Below, piece after piece: positions 43,371-50,958 of a DNA stretch of 64,000 nucleotides. The translations under genes were made by a program, and so were the position numbers. The notes under the pieces were generated by a model that was not told the DNA's origin, did no database searches, and saw nothing but the letters and a program-made list of their open reading frames with translations. How positions within the stretch are numbered: the first letter of the stretch is position 1; each line of letters begins with the position of its first letter. Source of the stretch: Paracoccus sigandri (GTDB lineage Bacteria; Pseudomonadota; Alphaproteobacteria; Rhodobacterales; Rhodobacteraceae). Location: assembly GCF_003709565.1 (NCBI RefSeq), contig NZ_QNRC01000004.1, positions 186,001-250,000 of the forward strand, written 5' to 3'.

Positions 43371-43430
43371 AAGGCAGGTCCGTCCAAGGCAGGTCCGTCC
43401 AAGGCAGGTCCGTCCAAGGTTGGTCCGCGT
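43371..43430. repeat. 15-bp tandem repeat upstream of ppk2
   Basis: Three exact copies of AAGGCAGGTCCGTCC (43371-43385, 43386-43400, 43401-43415) are followed by a degenerate fourth, AAGGTTGGTCCGCGT (43416-43430). The array ends exactly at the stop codon of the minus-strand secreted-protein gene and lies 54-113 bases before the ppk2 start. The 15-base period would add five residues per unit if translated, but it is outside both genes. Confidence 0.9.
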
Positions 43431-43906
43431 CAGCGCCGGAATTTCGCGGCGCAATCGGGGGTGACGGCCAGCACGAAGCCCTCGCGCCCGCCATCCACCG
43501 TGCCGCACCAGGCGCCGTCGGTGGAAAACAGGCTGCGGGTGCCGCGGGCGGGGCGATAGGCGATGCGGCGGCCGTTCACGTCGAACAGGTTCAGCACGCC
43601 CGCCGCGCTGGGGGCGTAATAGCCCAGCACGCCGCCATCGGCGGTGATGATCAGCCGGCGTTCATTGGCCGGGTTCGTGGGCCGGTTGTTCCAGGTCGTG
43701 GGCCGGTTCGCGGCGTTGCTGGCCGAATTGGCCGCCGCATTGGGCGAGTTCGCGGCGCGGGCCGGGCTGTTCGCCGGATGGCCGGGGCCGAGGTCGAAGG
43801 GCAGGCGGGTCTGGTCGAGGACGATCAGCGGCGCATCCGCAAGCGCGGGGATGCCGAGCCAGGCGGCGGCGATGATGGCGGCAAGGCGGGTCGGGGTCGG
43901 GCGCAT
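43430..43906 (-). CDS. Secreted protein with Asn/Ala/Pro-rich segment
   Basis: A 158-residue protein with a clear signal peptide ('RLAAIIAAAWLGIPALADA', cut near residue 24). Residues about 45-85 are a low-complexity stretch of A-N-S/R/P repeats ('ANSPARAANSPNAAANSA'). The C-terminal 75 residues look folded and contain two cysteines ('GAWCGTV', 'TPDCAAKF') that may form a disulfide. No family is recognised. It precedes ppk2 on the same strand, separated by the tandem repeat. Confidence 0.72.
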   Translation of the reverse strand: MRPTPTRLAAIIAAAWLGIPALADAPLIVLDQTRLPFDLGPGHPANSPARAANSPNAAANSASNAANRPTTWNNRPTNPANERRLIITADGGVLGYYAPSAAGVLNLFDVNGRRIAYRPARGTRSLFSTDGAWCGTVDGGREGFVLAVTPDCAAKFRR

Positions 43907-44028
43907 GGCGGGCTCTGGTTCACGGTCGGCCCATTCTGCGCCGGAACGCGGGTGGGGAACAGCCGCGATTGTGCCGGGGGCGTCAGGGGGCTATGCCGGT
44001 CGGCGATTGGCGCAAGGGGATCGAGGCG

Positions 44029-44328
44029 ATGGCTGGCGATGACGACTATGTCTATGACGAGGAAAGCGGCGAGTGGCGCCCGGCATCGGAAATGGCCGCC
44101 GAGGCCGCGGCGGCATCGGTGGCCCGCGACGCCTCGGGCAACCTGCTGGCCGATGGTGATTCGGTCGTGCTGGTCAAGGACCTGAAGGTGAAGGGCACCA
44201 GCACCACGCTGAAACAGGGCACGGTGATCCGCTCGATCCGGCTGACCGCCAATCCCGAGGAGGTGGATTGCCGGCACGACGCGATCCGGGGGCTGGTGCT
44301 GCGCACCGAGTTCCTGCGCAAGCGCTGA
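44029..44328 (+). CDS. PhnA-like protein lacking the zinc ribbon
   Basis: A 99-residue protein. Residues about 45-99 match the C-terminal PhnA domain ('DGDSVVLVKDLKVKG', 'LKQGTVIRSIRLT'). In place of the usual N-terminal zinc ribbon it has an acidic segment 'GDDDYVYDEESGEWRPASE'. Despite the old name 'alkylphosphonate uptake', a phosphonate role is not established for the family. The ATG at 44029 was chosen with AAGGGG upstream; an ATG at 43993 would add 12 residues. Confidence 0.8.
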   Translation: MAGDDDYVYDEESGEWRPASEMAAEAAAASVARDASGNLLADGDSVVLVKDLKVKGTSTTLKQGTVIRSIRLTANPEEVDCRHDAIRGLVLRTEFLRKR

Positions 44329-44358
44329 AGCCGCGGCGGGGGCGGCGACGGGGGCGGA

Positions 44359-44388
44359 GGGGCGCTGCCCCTCTTGGCCTGCGGCCAA
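44359..44388. terminator. Paired hairpins between convergent genes
   Basis: GGGGCGCTGCCCC (44359-44371) and TTGGCCTGCGGCCAA (44374-44388) are two adjacent perfect hairpins between the convergent phnA-like and cobC genes. The block together with the CACCCCGAGGTATTTTTCGAGG that follows resembles an intergenic sequence I associate with many Rhodobacteraceae genomes. It probably terminates both genes. Confidence 0.5.
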
Positions 44389-44389
44389 T

Positions 44390-45400
44390 TCACCCCGAGG
44401 TATTTTTCGAGGAGTGCGAGGGGCGGAGGGCGGCCTTGAGCCGGTCCCATTCGTCATGGCTGCCGGGGATGCCGAGGCGCAGCCAGGTCGCGGAATAGGG
44501 GAAGCGGCGCGTCCAGATATGGGCGCGGGCCAGCGCCTCTTGCGCGGCCGTCGCGTCGGGCGTGTCGTAGAGGCGGAAGAGATGCGTGCCGCCCGCCGCG
44601 CGCCAGCCCGCCGCCAGCGCCAGCCGGTCGAGGCGCAGGCTGGCTTCGGAATGGTAGAGCACCGCATCATCGGCCCAGTCGCGGTCGGCCATGGCCCGCG
44701 CGCCGATCTCCAGCGCGGGGCCGCTGACCGCCCAGGGGCCCGCCGCCTGGGCCAGGGCGTCGCGCAGGGCGGGGGCGGCGATCACGAAGCCGAGCCGCAG
44801 CCCCGCCAGCCCCCAGAACTTGCCGAAGCTGCGCAGGATCAGCGTGTTGTCGGGCGCCTGCCGGGCCAGCGACAGGTCGGGGCGGGGATCGGCGAAGCTT
44901 TCGTCAACGACCAGCTGGCCGACGGTCCCGGCCAGCCGGGCAAGCGCCTCGGGCTGCCATTCGCGGCCGTCGGGATTGTTGGGATTGACCACGACCGCCA
45001 GGTCGGCGCCCGCCATTTCCGCGATGTCGGGGACCTGGTGGACCTGCCAGCCGGCGGCGCGCAGGCTGGCGGCATGTTCGTTGTAGCTGGGGGCGATGAC
45101 GGCGGCGCGGCCGGGCGCCAGCAGGCGCGGGATCAGCTGGATCGCGGCCGAGGCGCCGGCCATGGGCAGCAGCCGGGCGGGATCGCAGCCCAGCCAGCCG
45201 GCGGCGGCGGCGATCAGCCGCGCCTCGGCCGCGGCGGTGGGAAGGGCCTGCCAGGCATGGTCCGGCAGCGGGCCGACCGGCCAGGGGCGGCGGTTGATTC
45301 CCGTCGAGAGGTCGATCCAGTCGCCGGCGCCGAACCGCGCCCGTGCCACGTCGATATCGCCGCCGTGATCGCGCCTGCCGCCCGGTTGTCCACAGCTCAT
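44390..45400 (-). CDS. cobC: Threonine-phosphate decarboxylase of cobalamin synthesis
   Basis: A 336-residue PLP enzyme (class I/II aminotransferase fold) making (R)-1-aminopropan-2-ol phosphate for the cobalamin nucleotide loop. Evidence: 'DIDVARARFGAGDWIDLSTGINRRPWP' start region (e.g. 'DLSTGINRRPWP'), 'VVVNPNNPDGR' near 136 and the PLP Lys194 in 'RSFGKFWGLAGLRLGF'. The name follows the Pseudomonas denitrificans scheme (CobD in Salmonella). No cbiB partner is adjacent in this window and no cobalamin riboswitch is seen upstream. Confidence 0.88.
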   Translation of the reverse strand: MSCGQPGGRRDHGGDIDVARARFGAGDWIDLSTGINRRPWPVGPLPDHAWQALPTAAAEARLIAAAAGWLGCDPARLLPMAGASAAIQLIPRLLAPGRAAVIAPSYNEHAASLRAAGWQVHQVPDIAEMAGADLAVVVNPNNPDGREWQPEALARLAGTVGQLVVDESFADPRPDLSLARQAPDNTLILRSFGKFWGLAGLRLGFVIAAPALRDALAQAAGPWAVSGPALEIGARAMADRDWADDAVLYHSEASLRLDRLALAAGWRAAGGTHLFRLYDTPDATAAQEALARAHIWTRRFPYSATWLRLGIPGSHDEWDRLKAALRPSHSSKNTSG

Positions 45401-45479
45401 TTCCCGCCCCAGCGCCTTGTCGGTTAAAATTCGCTTTACAGTTTAGCCATTCCGAACCACGATATATGGTATGAGCAGC

Positions 45480-45500
45480 CGGGTGACTACGCCCGTTTTT
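45480..45500 (+). terminator. Terminator-like hairpin in the ybjN leader
   Basis: CGGGTG-ACTA-CGCCCG followed by TTTTT (45496-45500) is a compact intrinsic-terminator structure on the plus strand. It lies 63 bases before the YbjN-like gene, downstream of a TATATGG element at 45463-45469. With no plus-strand gene upstream it may be a leader attenuator or the end of a short transcript. Confidence 0.5.
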
Positions 45501-45562
45501 GAGAACGCCACCAAAGATAGCGGCGCAAGAACCGCGCGGACAGAGAGAGGCAGGAGGCAGCC

Positions 45563-46066
45563 ATGCCACAGACCGATCATTACATCCACAGCGACGACAT
45601 CCACCCCATCGACATCGTCGAGACGGTGGCGGTGCACCATGACTGGGATTTCGACCGGCTGGCCGAGGATCAGATCGCGATGGTGGTCGAGGGCCAGTGG
45701 CGCAGCTATTCGCTGACCCTGGCCTGGTCGCCGCGCGAGGAGGTGCTGCGGCTGATCTGCACCTTCGACATGGATCCGCCCGCCGATCGGCTTGGCCTGA
45801 TCTACGAGACGCTGAACCTGGCCAATGACCAGGTCTGGGACGGCGGCTTCACCTATTGGGCGCAGCAGCGGCTGATGGTCTGGCGCTATGGGCTGGTGCT
45901 GGCGGGCGATGCGGTCGCCTCGCCCGAGCAGATCGACCAGATGATCGGCAATGCGCTGATCGCCTGCGAACGCTTCTACCCCTCGTTCCAGCTGGTCGGC
46001 TGGGGCGATACCACGCCCGAGGCGGCGCTGGACATCGCCCTGGGCGAGGCCTACGGACGGGCATGA
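45563..46066 (+). CDS. YbjN-domain protein
   Basis: A 167-residue cytosolic protein of the YbjN/DUF1790 type: alternating beta strands and helices with 'VVEGQWRSYSLTLAWSP' near 46, 'LICTFDMDPPADRLGLIYETL' region (e.g. 'CTFDMDPP') near 70 and 'WAQQRLMVWRYGLVL' near 100. Family members have a chaperone-like fold without known enzymatic function. A strong AGGAGG ribosome site precedes the ATG. It is followed by proC at 37 bases and is probably co-transcribed with it. Confidence 0.88.
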   Translation: MPQTDHYIHSDDIHPIDIVETVAVHHDWDFDRLAEDQIAMVVEGQWRSYSLTLAWSPREEVLRLICTFDMDPPADRLGLIYETLNLANDQVWDGGFTYWAQQRLMVWRYGLVLAGDAVASPEQIDQMIGNALIACERFYPSFQLVGWGDTTPEAALDIALGEAYGRA

Positions 46067-46103
46067 GGGGGCGCGCCGCCCCCCAGGGCGATGAGGGGAG
46101 CGG

Positions 46104-46919
46104 ATGAGCGAATTCGACGACATCAATGCGCGGGGTCTGGTTCTGGTCGGTTGCGGCCGGATGGGCGGCGCGATGCTGAAGGGCTGGCTGGCGCGGGGGC
46201 TGGAGCCCGGCGCCACCACCGTGATCGACCCGCGGATCGGCGAGGAATGGAAGGGCAAGGGGCTGCGCCTGAACGCGCCGCTGCCGGCCAATCCCGCGGT
46301 CCTGGTGCTGGCGGTCAAGCCGCAGATGATGGCCGACGCGCTGGGAGAGCTGCGTGAGCTGGCCGATACGCTGGTCGTCTCGGTCGCGGCGGGCACCACC
46401 ATCGCCAGCTTCGAGGCGGCATTCCCCGGCGCGCCCATCGTGCGCGTCATGCCCAACACGCCGGCTGCGATCGGGCAGGGGATATCGGCGCTGATCGGCA
46501 ACGAGGCGGCGAGTGCCGCGCATCTGGACCTGGCCGAATCGCTGATGGCTGCCGTCGGCCGCGTCGTGCGGCTGGACAGCGAATCGCAGATGGACGCCGT
46601 CACCGGCCTGTCGGGCAGCGGCCCAGCCTATGTCTTCCACCTGATCGAGGCGATGGCCAAGGCGGGTGAGTCGCAGGGCCTGCCGGCGGCGCTGTCCCTG
46701 GAACTGGCGCGGATGACCGTCGCCGGCGCGGGAGCGCTGGCCATCCATGCCGACGAGGATCCGGCCGTGCTGCGCGAGAACGTGACCTCGCCCGGCGGGA
46801 CCACGGCGGCGGGGCTGGCCGTGCTGATGGATGCCGAGACCGGCCTGCCGCCGCTGATGGCGCGCACCGTCGCCGCCGCGACCCGGCGCGGGCGCGAGCT
46901 GGGCAAGGGCGGGGCGTAA
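46104..46919 (+). CDS. proC: Pyrroline-5-carboxylate reductase
   Basis: A 271-residue NAD(P)H-dependent enzyme catalysing the last step of proline synthesis. The Rossmann motif 'LVGCGRMGGAMLKGW' lies near residues 14-28, 'VRVMPNTPAAIGQG' near 115, and the signature 'GLSGSGPAYVFHLIEA' with 'TSPGGTTAAGL' covers the dimer and substrate region. It lies in a plus-strand run ybjN-proC-csaA-dehydrogenase with short gaps. Confidence 0.96.
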   Translation: MSEFDDINARGLVLVGCGRMGGAMLKGWLARGLEPGATTVIDPRIGEEWKGKGLRLNAPLPANPAVLVLAVKPQMMADALGELRELADTLVVSVAAGTTIASFEAAFPGAPIVRVMPNTPAAIGQGISALIGNEAASAAHLDLAESLMAAVGRVVRLDSESQMDAVTGLSGSGPAYVFHLIEAMAKAGESQGLPAALSLELARMTVAGAGALAIHADEDPAVLRENVTSPGGTTAAGLAVLMDAETGLPPLMARTVAAATRRGRELGKGGA

Positions 46920-46929
46920 GGCGGCCGCA

Positions 46930-47262
46930 ATGACGATCACTTTCGACGACTTCCTGAAGCTGGACATCCGCGTCGGCACCATCCTGCGCGCCGAGCCCTT
47001 CCCCGAGGCGCGCAAGCCCGCGATCAAGCTGTGGCTGGACCTGGGCGCGCTGGGGCAGCGCAAATCCTCGGCCCAGATCACCCGCCACTATGATCCCGCC
47101 GCGCTGGTCGGCAAGCAGGTGCTGTGCGTGGCGAACTTTCCGCCGCGCCAGATCGGCCCGTTCATGTCCGAGGTGCTGGTCCTTGGCGTGCCGGATGGCG
47201 AGAACGAGGTGGTGCTGGTCCGGCCCGACCTGGAGGTGCCGAACGGAGGGAGGCTTTACTGA
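46930..47262 (+). CDS. csaA: CsaA-type tRNA-binding domain protein
   Basis: A 110-residue stand-alone EMAP/Trbp111 OB-fold protein. 'FDDFLKLDIRVGTILRAEPF' opens the fold, and 'SSAQITRHYDPAALVGKQV' and 'VANFPPRQIGPFMSEVLVLG' are the family blocks. It binds tRNA or acts as a chaperone in protein export in Bacillus. Its stop overlaps the next ATG (TGATG). Confidence 0.94.
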   Translation: MTITFDDFLKLDIRVGTILRAEPFPEARKPAIKLWLDLGALGQRKSSAQITRHYDPAALVGKQVLCVANFPPRQIGPFMSEVLVLGVPDGENEVVLVRPDLEVPNGGRLY

Positions 47263-48209
47263 TGAAACTTCTGGTGACGCGGCCGATGACGGCGCGGGCG
47301 ACGGCGGCGATCTCGGCCGCGTTCGAGGCGACATTCCACGAGGGCGATCCGCTGACCGAGGCCGATGCCGCGCAGGCGATGCGTAACTATGACGCGATCC
47401 TGCCGACGCTTGGCGACCGCTTTTCGGCCGGGGCGTTCCGCGGCGATGCGCGCTGCCGGATCCTGGCGAATTTCGGGGCGGGCTTCAACCATATCGACAT
47501 CGAGGCCGCGCGGGCCGCGGGCGTCGTGGTCACGAATACCCCCGATGTCGTCACCGACGCCACCGCCGATATCGCGGTGATGTTGATCCTGATGTGCGCC
47601 CGCCGCGCCTCGGAAGGGGAACGGATGCTGCGCGCGGGCGAATGGACCGGCTGGAAGCCCACGCAGATGCTGGGCAGCCATGTCACCGGCGCGACCGTGG
47701 GCATCATCGGCATGGGTCGGATCGGCAAGGCCATCGCCCGGCGCTGCCACCTGGGCTTCGGCATGAATGTCGTGTTCCACAACCGCTCGAACGTCTCGGC
47801 GCTGGACATCCCGGCGCAGCAGATGCCCGACCTGGCCGAGACGCTGCAGGCCTGCGACTTCGCCGTCGTCGCGGTGCCGGGCGGGGCGGGCACGCGGCAT
47901 CTGATCGGCGCCGAGGAGCTGCGGGCGCTGGGGCCCGAGGGCTATCTGGTCAATATCGCGCGCGGCGATGTGGTCGACGAGGCGGCGCTGATCGAGGCGC
48001 TGCGCGAGGGCCGCATCAGGGGCGCCGGGCTGGACGTCTATGAACGCGAGCCCGAGGTGCCCGAGGCGCTGATCCGGCTCTCCAATACCACGCTGCTGCC
48101 GCATCTGGGCACCGCCACCGACGAGGTCCGCACCGAGATGGGCCTGCGCGCGCTGCAGAACCTGCTGGCCTTCCGCGACGGCGCCGCGCCGCCCGACCGG
48201 GTCGCTTAA
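47262..48209 (+). CDS. D-2-hydroxyacid dehydrogenase (glyoxylate/hydroxypyruvate reductase type)
   Basis: A 315-residue NAD(P)-dependent enzyme. The NAD-binding 'VGIIGMGRIGKAIARR' lies near residues 146-161. The catalytic Arg is in 'LVNIARGDVVDEAAL', the Glu in 'AGLDVYEREPEVP', and the His in 'LLPHLGTATDEVR'. This branch reduces glyoxylate or hydroxypyruvate, which would connect to glcB and the aminotransferase in C2 metabolism. Substrate choice is inferred. Confidence 0.92.
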   Translation: MKLLVTRPMTARATAAISAAFEATFHEGDPLTEADAAQAMRNYDAILPTLGDRFSAGAFRGDARCRILANFGAGFNHIDIEAARAAGVVVTNTPDVVTDATADIAVMLILMCARRASEGERMLRAGEWTGWKPTQMLGSHVTGATVGIIGMGRIGKAIARRCHLGFGMNVVFHNRSNVSALDIPAQQMPDLAETLQACDFAVVAVPGGAGTRHLIGAEELRALGPEGYLVNIARGDVVDEAALIEALREGRIRGAGLDVYEREPEVPEALIRLSNTTLLPHLGTATDEVRTEMGLRALQNLLAFRDGAAPPDRVA

Positions 48210-48224
48210 CATTTGACGTTCGGG

Positions 48225-48250
48225 GGAACTTCGACGCGCCCCCTCGTGTT
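48225..48250 (+). promoter_or_regulatory. Possible general-stress sigma promoter before the CsbD gene
   Basis: GGAAC (48225-48229) followed after 17 bases by TGTT (48247-48250) matches the ECF general-stress pattern GGAAC-N16-17-CGTT in all but one base. CsbD genes are often in such regulons. A chance match cannot be excluded. Confidence 0.35.
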
Positions 48251-48286
48251 GGGTCGGCATAATCGATCCACATGAAGGAGAATGAC

Positions 48287-48487
48287 ATGAACTGGGATAT
48301 CATTCAGGGCAAGTGGAAGCAGCTGAAGGGCTCGGTCAAGGAGAAATGGGGCGAGCTGACCGATGACGAGATCGACCAGATCGACGGCAACAAGGACAAG
48401 CTGGCCGGCAAGCTGCAGGAGAAATACGGCTGGGCCAAGGACAAGGCCGATGCCGAGATCGACGAATATTTCCGGGACCGGGGCTGA
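48287..48487 (+). CDS. CsbD-family stress protein
   Basis: A 66-residue, charged, helical protein. 'MNWDIIQGKWKQLKGSVKEKW' (split: 'NWDIIQGKWKQLKG') and 'GKLQEKYGWAKDKADAEIDE' are the CsbD pattern. Members accumulate under general stress; molecular function is unknown. The ATG at 48287 follows GAAGGAGAATGAC; an upstream ATG at 48272 is in frame but lacks a good ribosome site. Confidence 0.93.
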   Translation: MNWDIIQGKWKQLKGSVKEKWGELTDDEIDQIDGNKDKLAGKLQEKYGWAKDKADAEIDEYFRDRG

Positions 48488-48517
48488 GGCCCGTCGTTCT
48501 TCTTGCAAGGACAGTCG

Positions 48518-48544
48518 GAAGGGGCGCCTGCGGGCGCCCCTTTT
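48518..48544 (+). terminator. Intrinsic terminator after the CsbD gene
   Basis: AAGGGGCGCC (48518-48527) and GGCGCCCCTT (48532-48541) form a 10-base stem with a TGCG loop and run into TTTTT. It lies 30 bases after the CsbD stop and before the convergent HTTM gene. Confidence 0.9.
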
Positions 48545-48575
48545 GCCGTTTCGCGCGGGGTAGCGACCGTCCCGC

Positions 48576-49967
48576 TCAGCCGCCGATCCCGTAGAGCCTG
48601 CGATTGTCGGCGACGCCCCATGCGGGTTCCTCCAGCGGCAGCACCCAGGGATCGGCCCGCAGCGGATCGACGCGCACCTGCGTCAGGTCGGTGCCCGGCG
48701 CGATGAAATACTGGCAGGGGCGGCCGTTCAGGGATTTGCAGATCTCGGCATAGACGGCGACCTCGTGGCCCTGCGCGCGCCACAGATCGGCCAGGTGATT
48801 GGCGAACTGGTGGATCAGGTCGGCGCGGACAAGCATCTTGTCGGCCTGGCGGGGGGTCAGGAACTGGGTCGGCTCGATTTCCCAGAACTGGCCGCTGCGG
48901 TGATCGGCAAGGATGAAGACGCCCTCGGCCGCGCGGTCATAGATCCGCATCCGCCACGAGAAGCGGTGGCCGTCGCCGCTCCAGCGGATCTCGGAATCGA
49001 ACAGCGTGCCTCGGATCGGGGCCACCAGCTGCACCGCGATCCACAGCGCCATCGCCAGCAGCGCGATGCGCGGCAAGGGCGCGCGGGGGGCGGCCGGTGC
49101 CATCGGCGCGGCCGCTTGCCCGCGCAGCCGTGAGACGAGGTGCGAGGGCCAGTCCGGCGCGAAGAAGATCGTCGTGGCGGCGATGGTCAGCCAGGGGAAG
49201 ATGCCGATGTTGAAGAACCAGGCATTGGCGCAGTGAAAGACGCAATAGACCAGGAACACCGCCAGCCGCGTCTTGCGCCACATCAGCAGCGGCGCACCCA
49301 GCACATGCAGCGCGATCACCCCCCAGCAGGCGGCGACGATTACCCAGTCGGGCTGGAACAGCGGCGCCAGCCACAGCCCCTCGACCCGGTCGCGCAGCCA
49401 CAGCCCCAGGGGCTCGCCCCGCAGCCAGTCGGGCGTCAGCTTGACCAGCCCGGCATAGAGCAGCACGATCTCGGTCTGGGCCTGCAGGATGAAGACGGCG
49501 GCCGCGGGGACACGGCGGTCGGGCGCGGGGCGGATCAGCGCGTCCAGCGACCAGATCCGCGCCGCCGGCAGGAAGCACAGAAGCACCGCGTAAAGCAGCA
49601 CCAGATAGAAATGGTTCAGGTATTCCGCCGCATCCAGCAGGAAGAACCAGGCGAAAAGCAGCGTCAGCGCGACGATCGCCAGCCGATAGAACAGCCCCAG
49701 CATGACCAGCGCCGCGGCCAGCCCCACGCCCAGCCAGGCGATCTGGATCCAGGGTTCGGGCAGCGGGCGGACCCAGTCGAAACCGGGATAGGAAAAGTGG
49801 AACTCGGGCTGGATCCAATAGCGCCAGACGCGCCCATGGGCGATGAAGCGCCAGCAATCCCACAGCAGCAGCGCGCCGAAGGCGATGCGGAACAGCGCCA
49901 GCGACTGCGCGGGAACGCCGCGCGACAGATGGGCTTGGAACGCCGTCAGGCTTGTGGCAACGGTCAT
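48576..49967 (-). CDS. HTTM (vitamin-K-dependent carboxylase-like) membrane protein
   Basis: A 463-residue protein with about eight membrane spans in the first 330 residues and a soluble C-terminal 130 residues. 'EYLNHFYLVLLYA' near 115 and 'LLYAGLVKLTPDWLRG' near 169-184 match the HTTM family. Lys176 sits where gamma-glutamyl carboxylase has its catalytic lysine. The soluble tail ('PTQFLTPRQADKMLVRADLI', 'HLADLWRAQGH') is shared with bacterial homologues. Bacterial function is unknown. It is divergent from a DCC thiol-disulfide protein by 89 bases, a frequent pairing. Confidence 0.85.
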   Translation of the reverse strand: MTVATSLTAFQAHLSRGVPAQSLALFRIAFGALLLWDCWRFIAHGRVWRYWIQPEFHFSYPGFDWVRPLPEPWIQIAWLGVGLAAALVMLGLFYRLAIVALTLLFAWFFLLDAAEYLNHFYLVLLYAVLLCFLPAARIWSLDALIRPAPDRRVPAAAVFILQAQTEIVLLYAGLVKLTPDWLRGEPLGLWLRDRVEGLWLAPLFQPDWVIVAACWGVIALHVLGAPLLMWRKTRLAVFLVYCVFHCANAWFFNIGIFPWLTIAATTIFFAPDWPSHLVSRLRGQAAAPMAPAAPRAPLPRIALLAMALWIAVQLVAPIRGTLFDSEIRWSGDGHRFSWRMRIYDRAAEGVFILADHRSGQFWEIEPTQFLTPRQADKMLVRADLIHQFANHLADLWRAQGHEVAVYAEICKSLNGRPCQYFIAPGTDLTQVRVDPLRADPWVLPLEEPAWGVADNRRLYGIGG

Positions 49968-50056
49968 GGCCGGGTCTTCCGCTTGGATCGCGTCACGGGA
50001 ATTACGCTGGACCCCATGCGTTTATTCCGTGAAAATTCGCAAGACCGGAGAAAAAA

Positions 50057-50419
50057 GTGACCGAGCGGCTGGAAATCGTCTATGACGGGCAATGCCCCTT
50101 CTGCACCGCCTATACGCGGATGCTGAACCTGCGCCGCGCGGTCGGCGAGGTCGAGCTGATCGACGCGCGCTCGGGCGATCCGCGGGTCGCGGCGCTGAGG
50201 CGCGACGGGGTCGATCTGGACGAGGGCATGGCGGTGCGGCATGGCGGCAGGCTCTATCACGGGGCCGAGGCGGTGCAATTGCTGGCGGCGCTGTCGGCGC
50301 CGGGCGGCATGATGCGGGCATTGCTGAAATCCCCGCGCCGGGCGGCACTGATCTATCCGCTGCTGCGGGCGGGACGACGGCTGACCCTGCGATTGCTGGG
50401 ACGCCCGCCGATCGGCTGA
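50057..50419 (+). CDS. DCC-family thiol-disulfide protein
   Basis: A 120-residue thioredoxin-like protein of the DCC1/YuxK family. The motif Asp10-Gly-Gln-Cys13-Pro-Phe-Cys16 is the name-giving D-x-x-C-x-x-C. The helical tail ends in 'RRLTLRLLGRPPIG'. The GTG start at 50057 follows CCGGAG. DCC domains are often next to, or fused with, HTTM proteins, which fits the neighbour. It may keep thiols of the HTTM protein reduced, though this has not been shown. Confidence 0.9.
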   Translation: MTERLEIVYDGQCPFCTAYTRMLNLRRAVGEVELIDARSGDPRVAALRRDGVDLDEGMAVRHGGRLYHGAEAVQLLAALSAPGGMMRALLKSPRRAALIYPLLRAGRRLTLRLLGRPPIG

Positions 50420-50424
50420 CGGCC

Positions 50425-50454
50425 GGACACGCCGGTCGCGGGACCGGCGTGTCC
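50425..50454. terminator. Bidirectional terminator hairpin
   Basis: GGACACGCCGGTC (50425-50437) and GACCGGCGTGTCC (50442-50454) form a perfect 13-base stem with a 4-base loop, between the convergent DCC gene and the Asp-rich protein gene. Confidence 0.8.
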
Positions 50455-50474
50455 TTCCCAGGGCGCAGGCCCGG

Positions 50475-50792
50475 TCAGTCGTCGTCGTCGTGGCGGCGCC
50501 AGCCCCGGCGGCCGTCATCGTCGTCGTCGTCGCGGGAAAAGCCGCGATACCCGCGCCGCCCGTCGTCGTCATCGTCATGCTTGCGCGAAAAGCCCCTGCC
50601 GCGGCGCCCGTCGTCATCGTCGTCATTGCGGTAGATGTAGCGATGCCCGCGGTCGGGCTGCTTGTAGACGCTGCTGCCGTGGAGGATGCTGCGCAGGAAC
50701 AGGTTGAAGGGATCGTCGAGGGCGAAGGCGGTGCCGGGCATGGCCGCGGTGCCGGCCACGGCGACGACCATCAGCGCTTTGAGCGGTTTCAT
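50475..50792 (-). CDS. Secreted Asp/Arg-rich repeat protein
   Basis: A 105-residue protein: signal peptide 'KALMVVAVAGTAAMPGTAFA' cut near residue 25, a short folded-looking part ('DPFNLFLRSILHGSSVYKQ'), then three copies of a D5-6-G-R-R-G-x-x-x-F-S-R unit and a final acidic run. Clusters of four to six aspartates alternate with basic patches. This suggests binding of divalent cations or polyanions outside the cytoplasm. The ATG at 50792 was preferred to one four codons upstream. Confidence 0.72.
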   Translation of the reverse strand: MKPLKALMVVAVAGTAAMPGTAFALDDPFNLFLRSILHGSSVYKQPDRGHRYIYRNDDDDDGRRGRGFSRKHDDDDDGRRGYRGFSRDDDDDDGRRGWRRHDDDD

Positions 50793-50958
50793 CTCTGTCT
50801 CCATCTTCAGTGCGGCACCTGCTGGCCGCGGGAAGACTACGTTTCAGATCCGGTTCTATTCCGCTTCGGGCATCATTTTTCTGCGCCGGAAGGCATGGGG
50901 AACACGGGCGCGGCCCCCGCTGGCGGGCGGGGACCGGCGGGCCCGGAGGGCGCAAGGC

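Noticed and set aside
43371..43430. CRISPR array
   Set aside because: The 15-base units are directly adjacent without spacers and no cas genes are present.
44029..44328. Phosphonate uptake gene
   Set aside because: The PhnA name is historical; no phn transport or C-P lyase genes are nearby and the zinc ribbon is missing.
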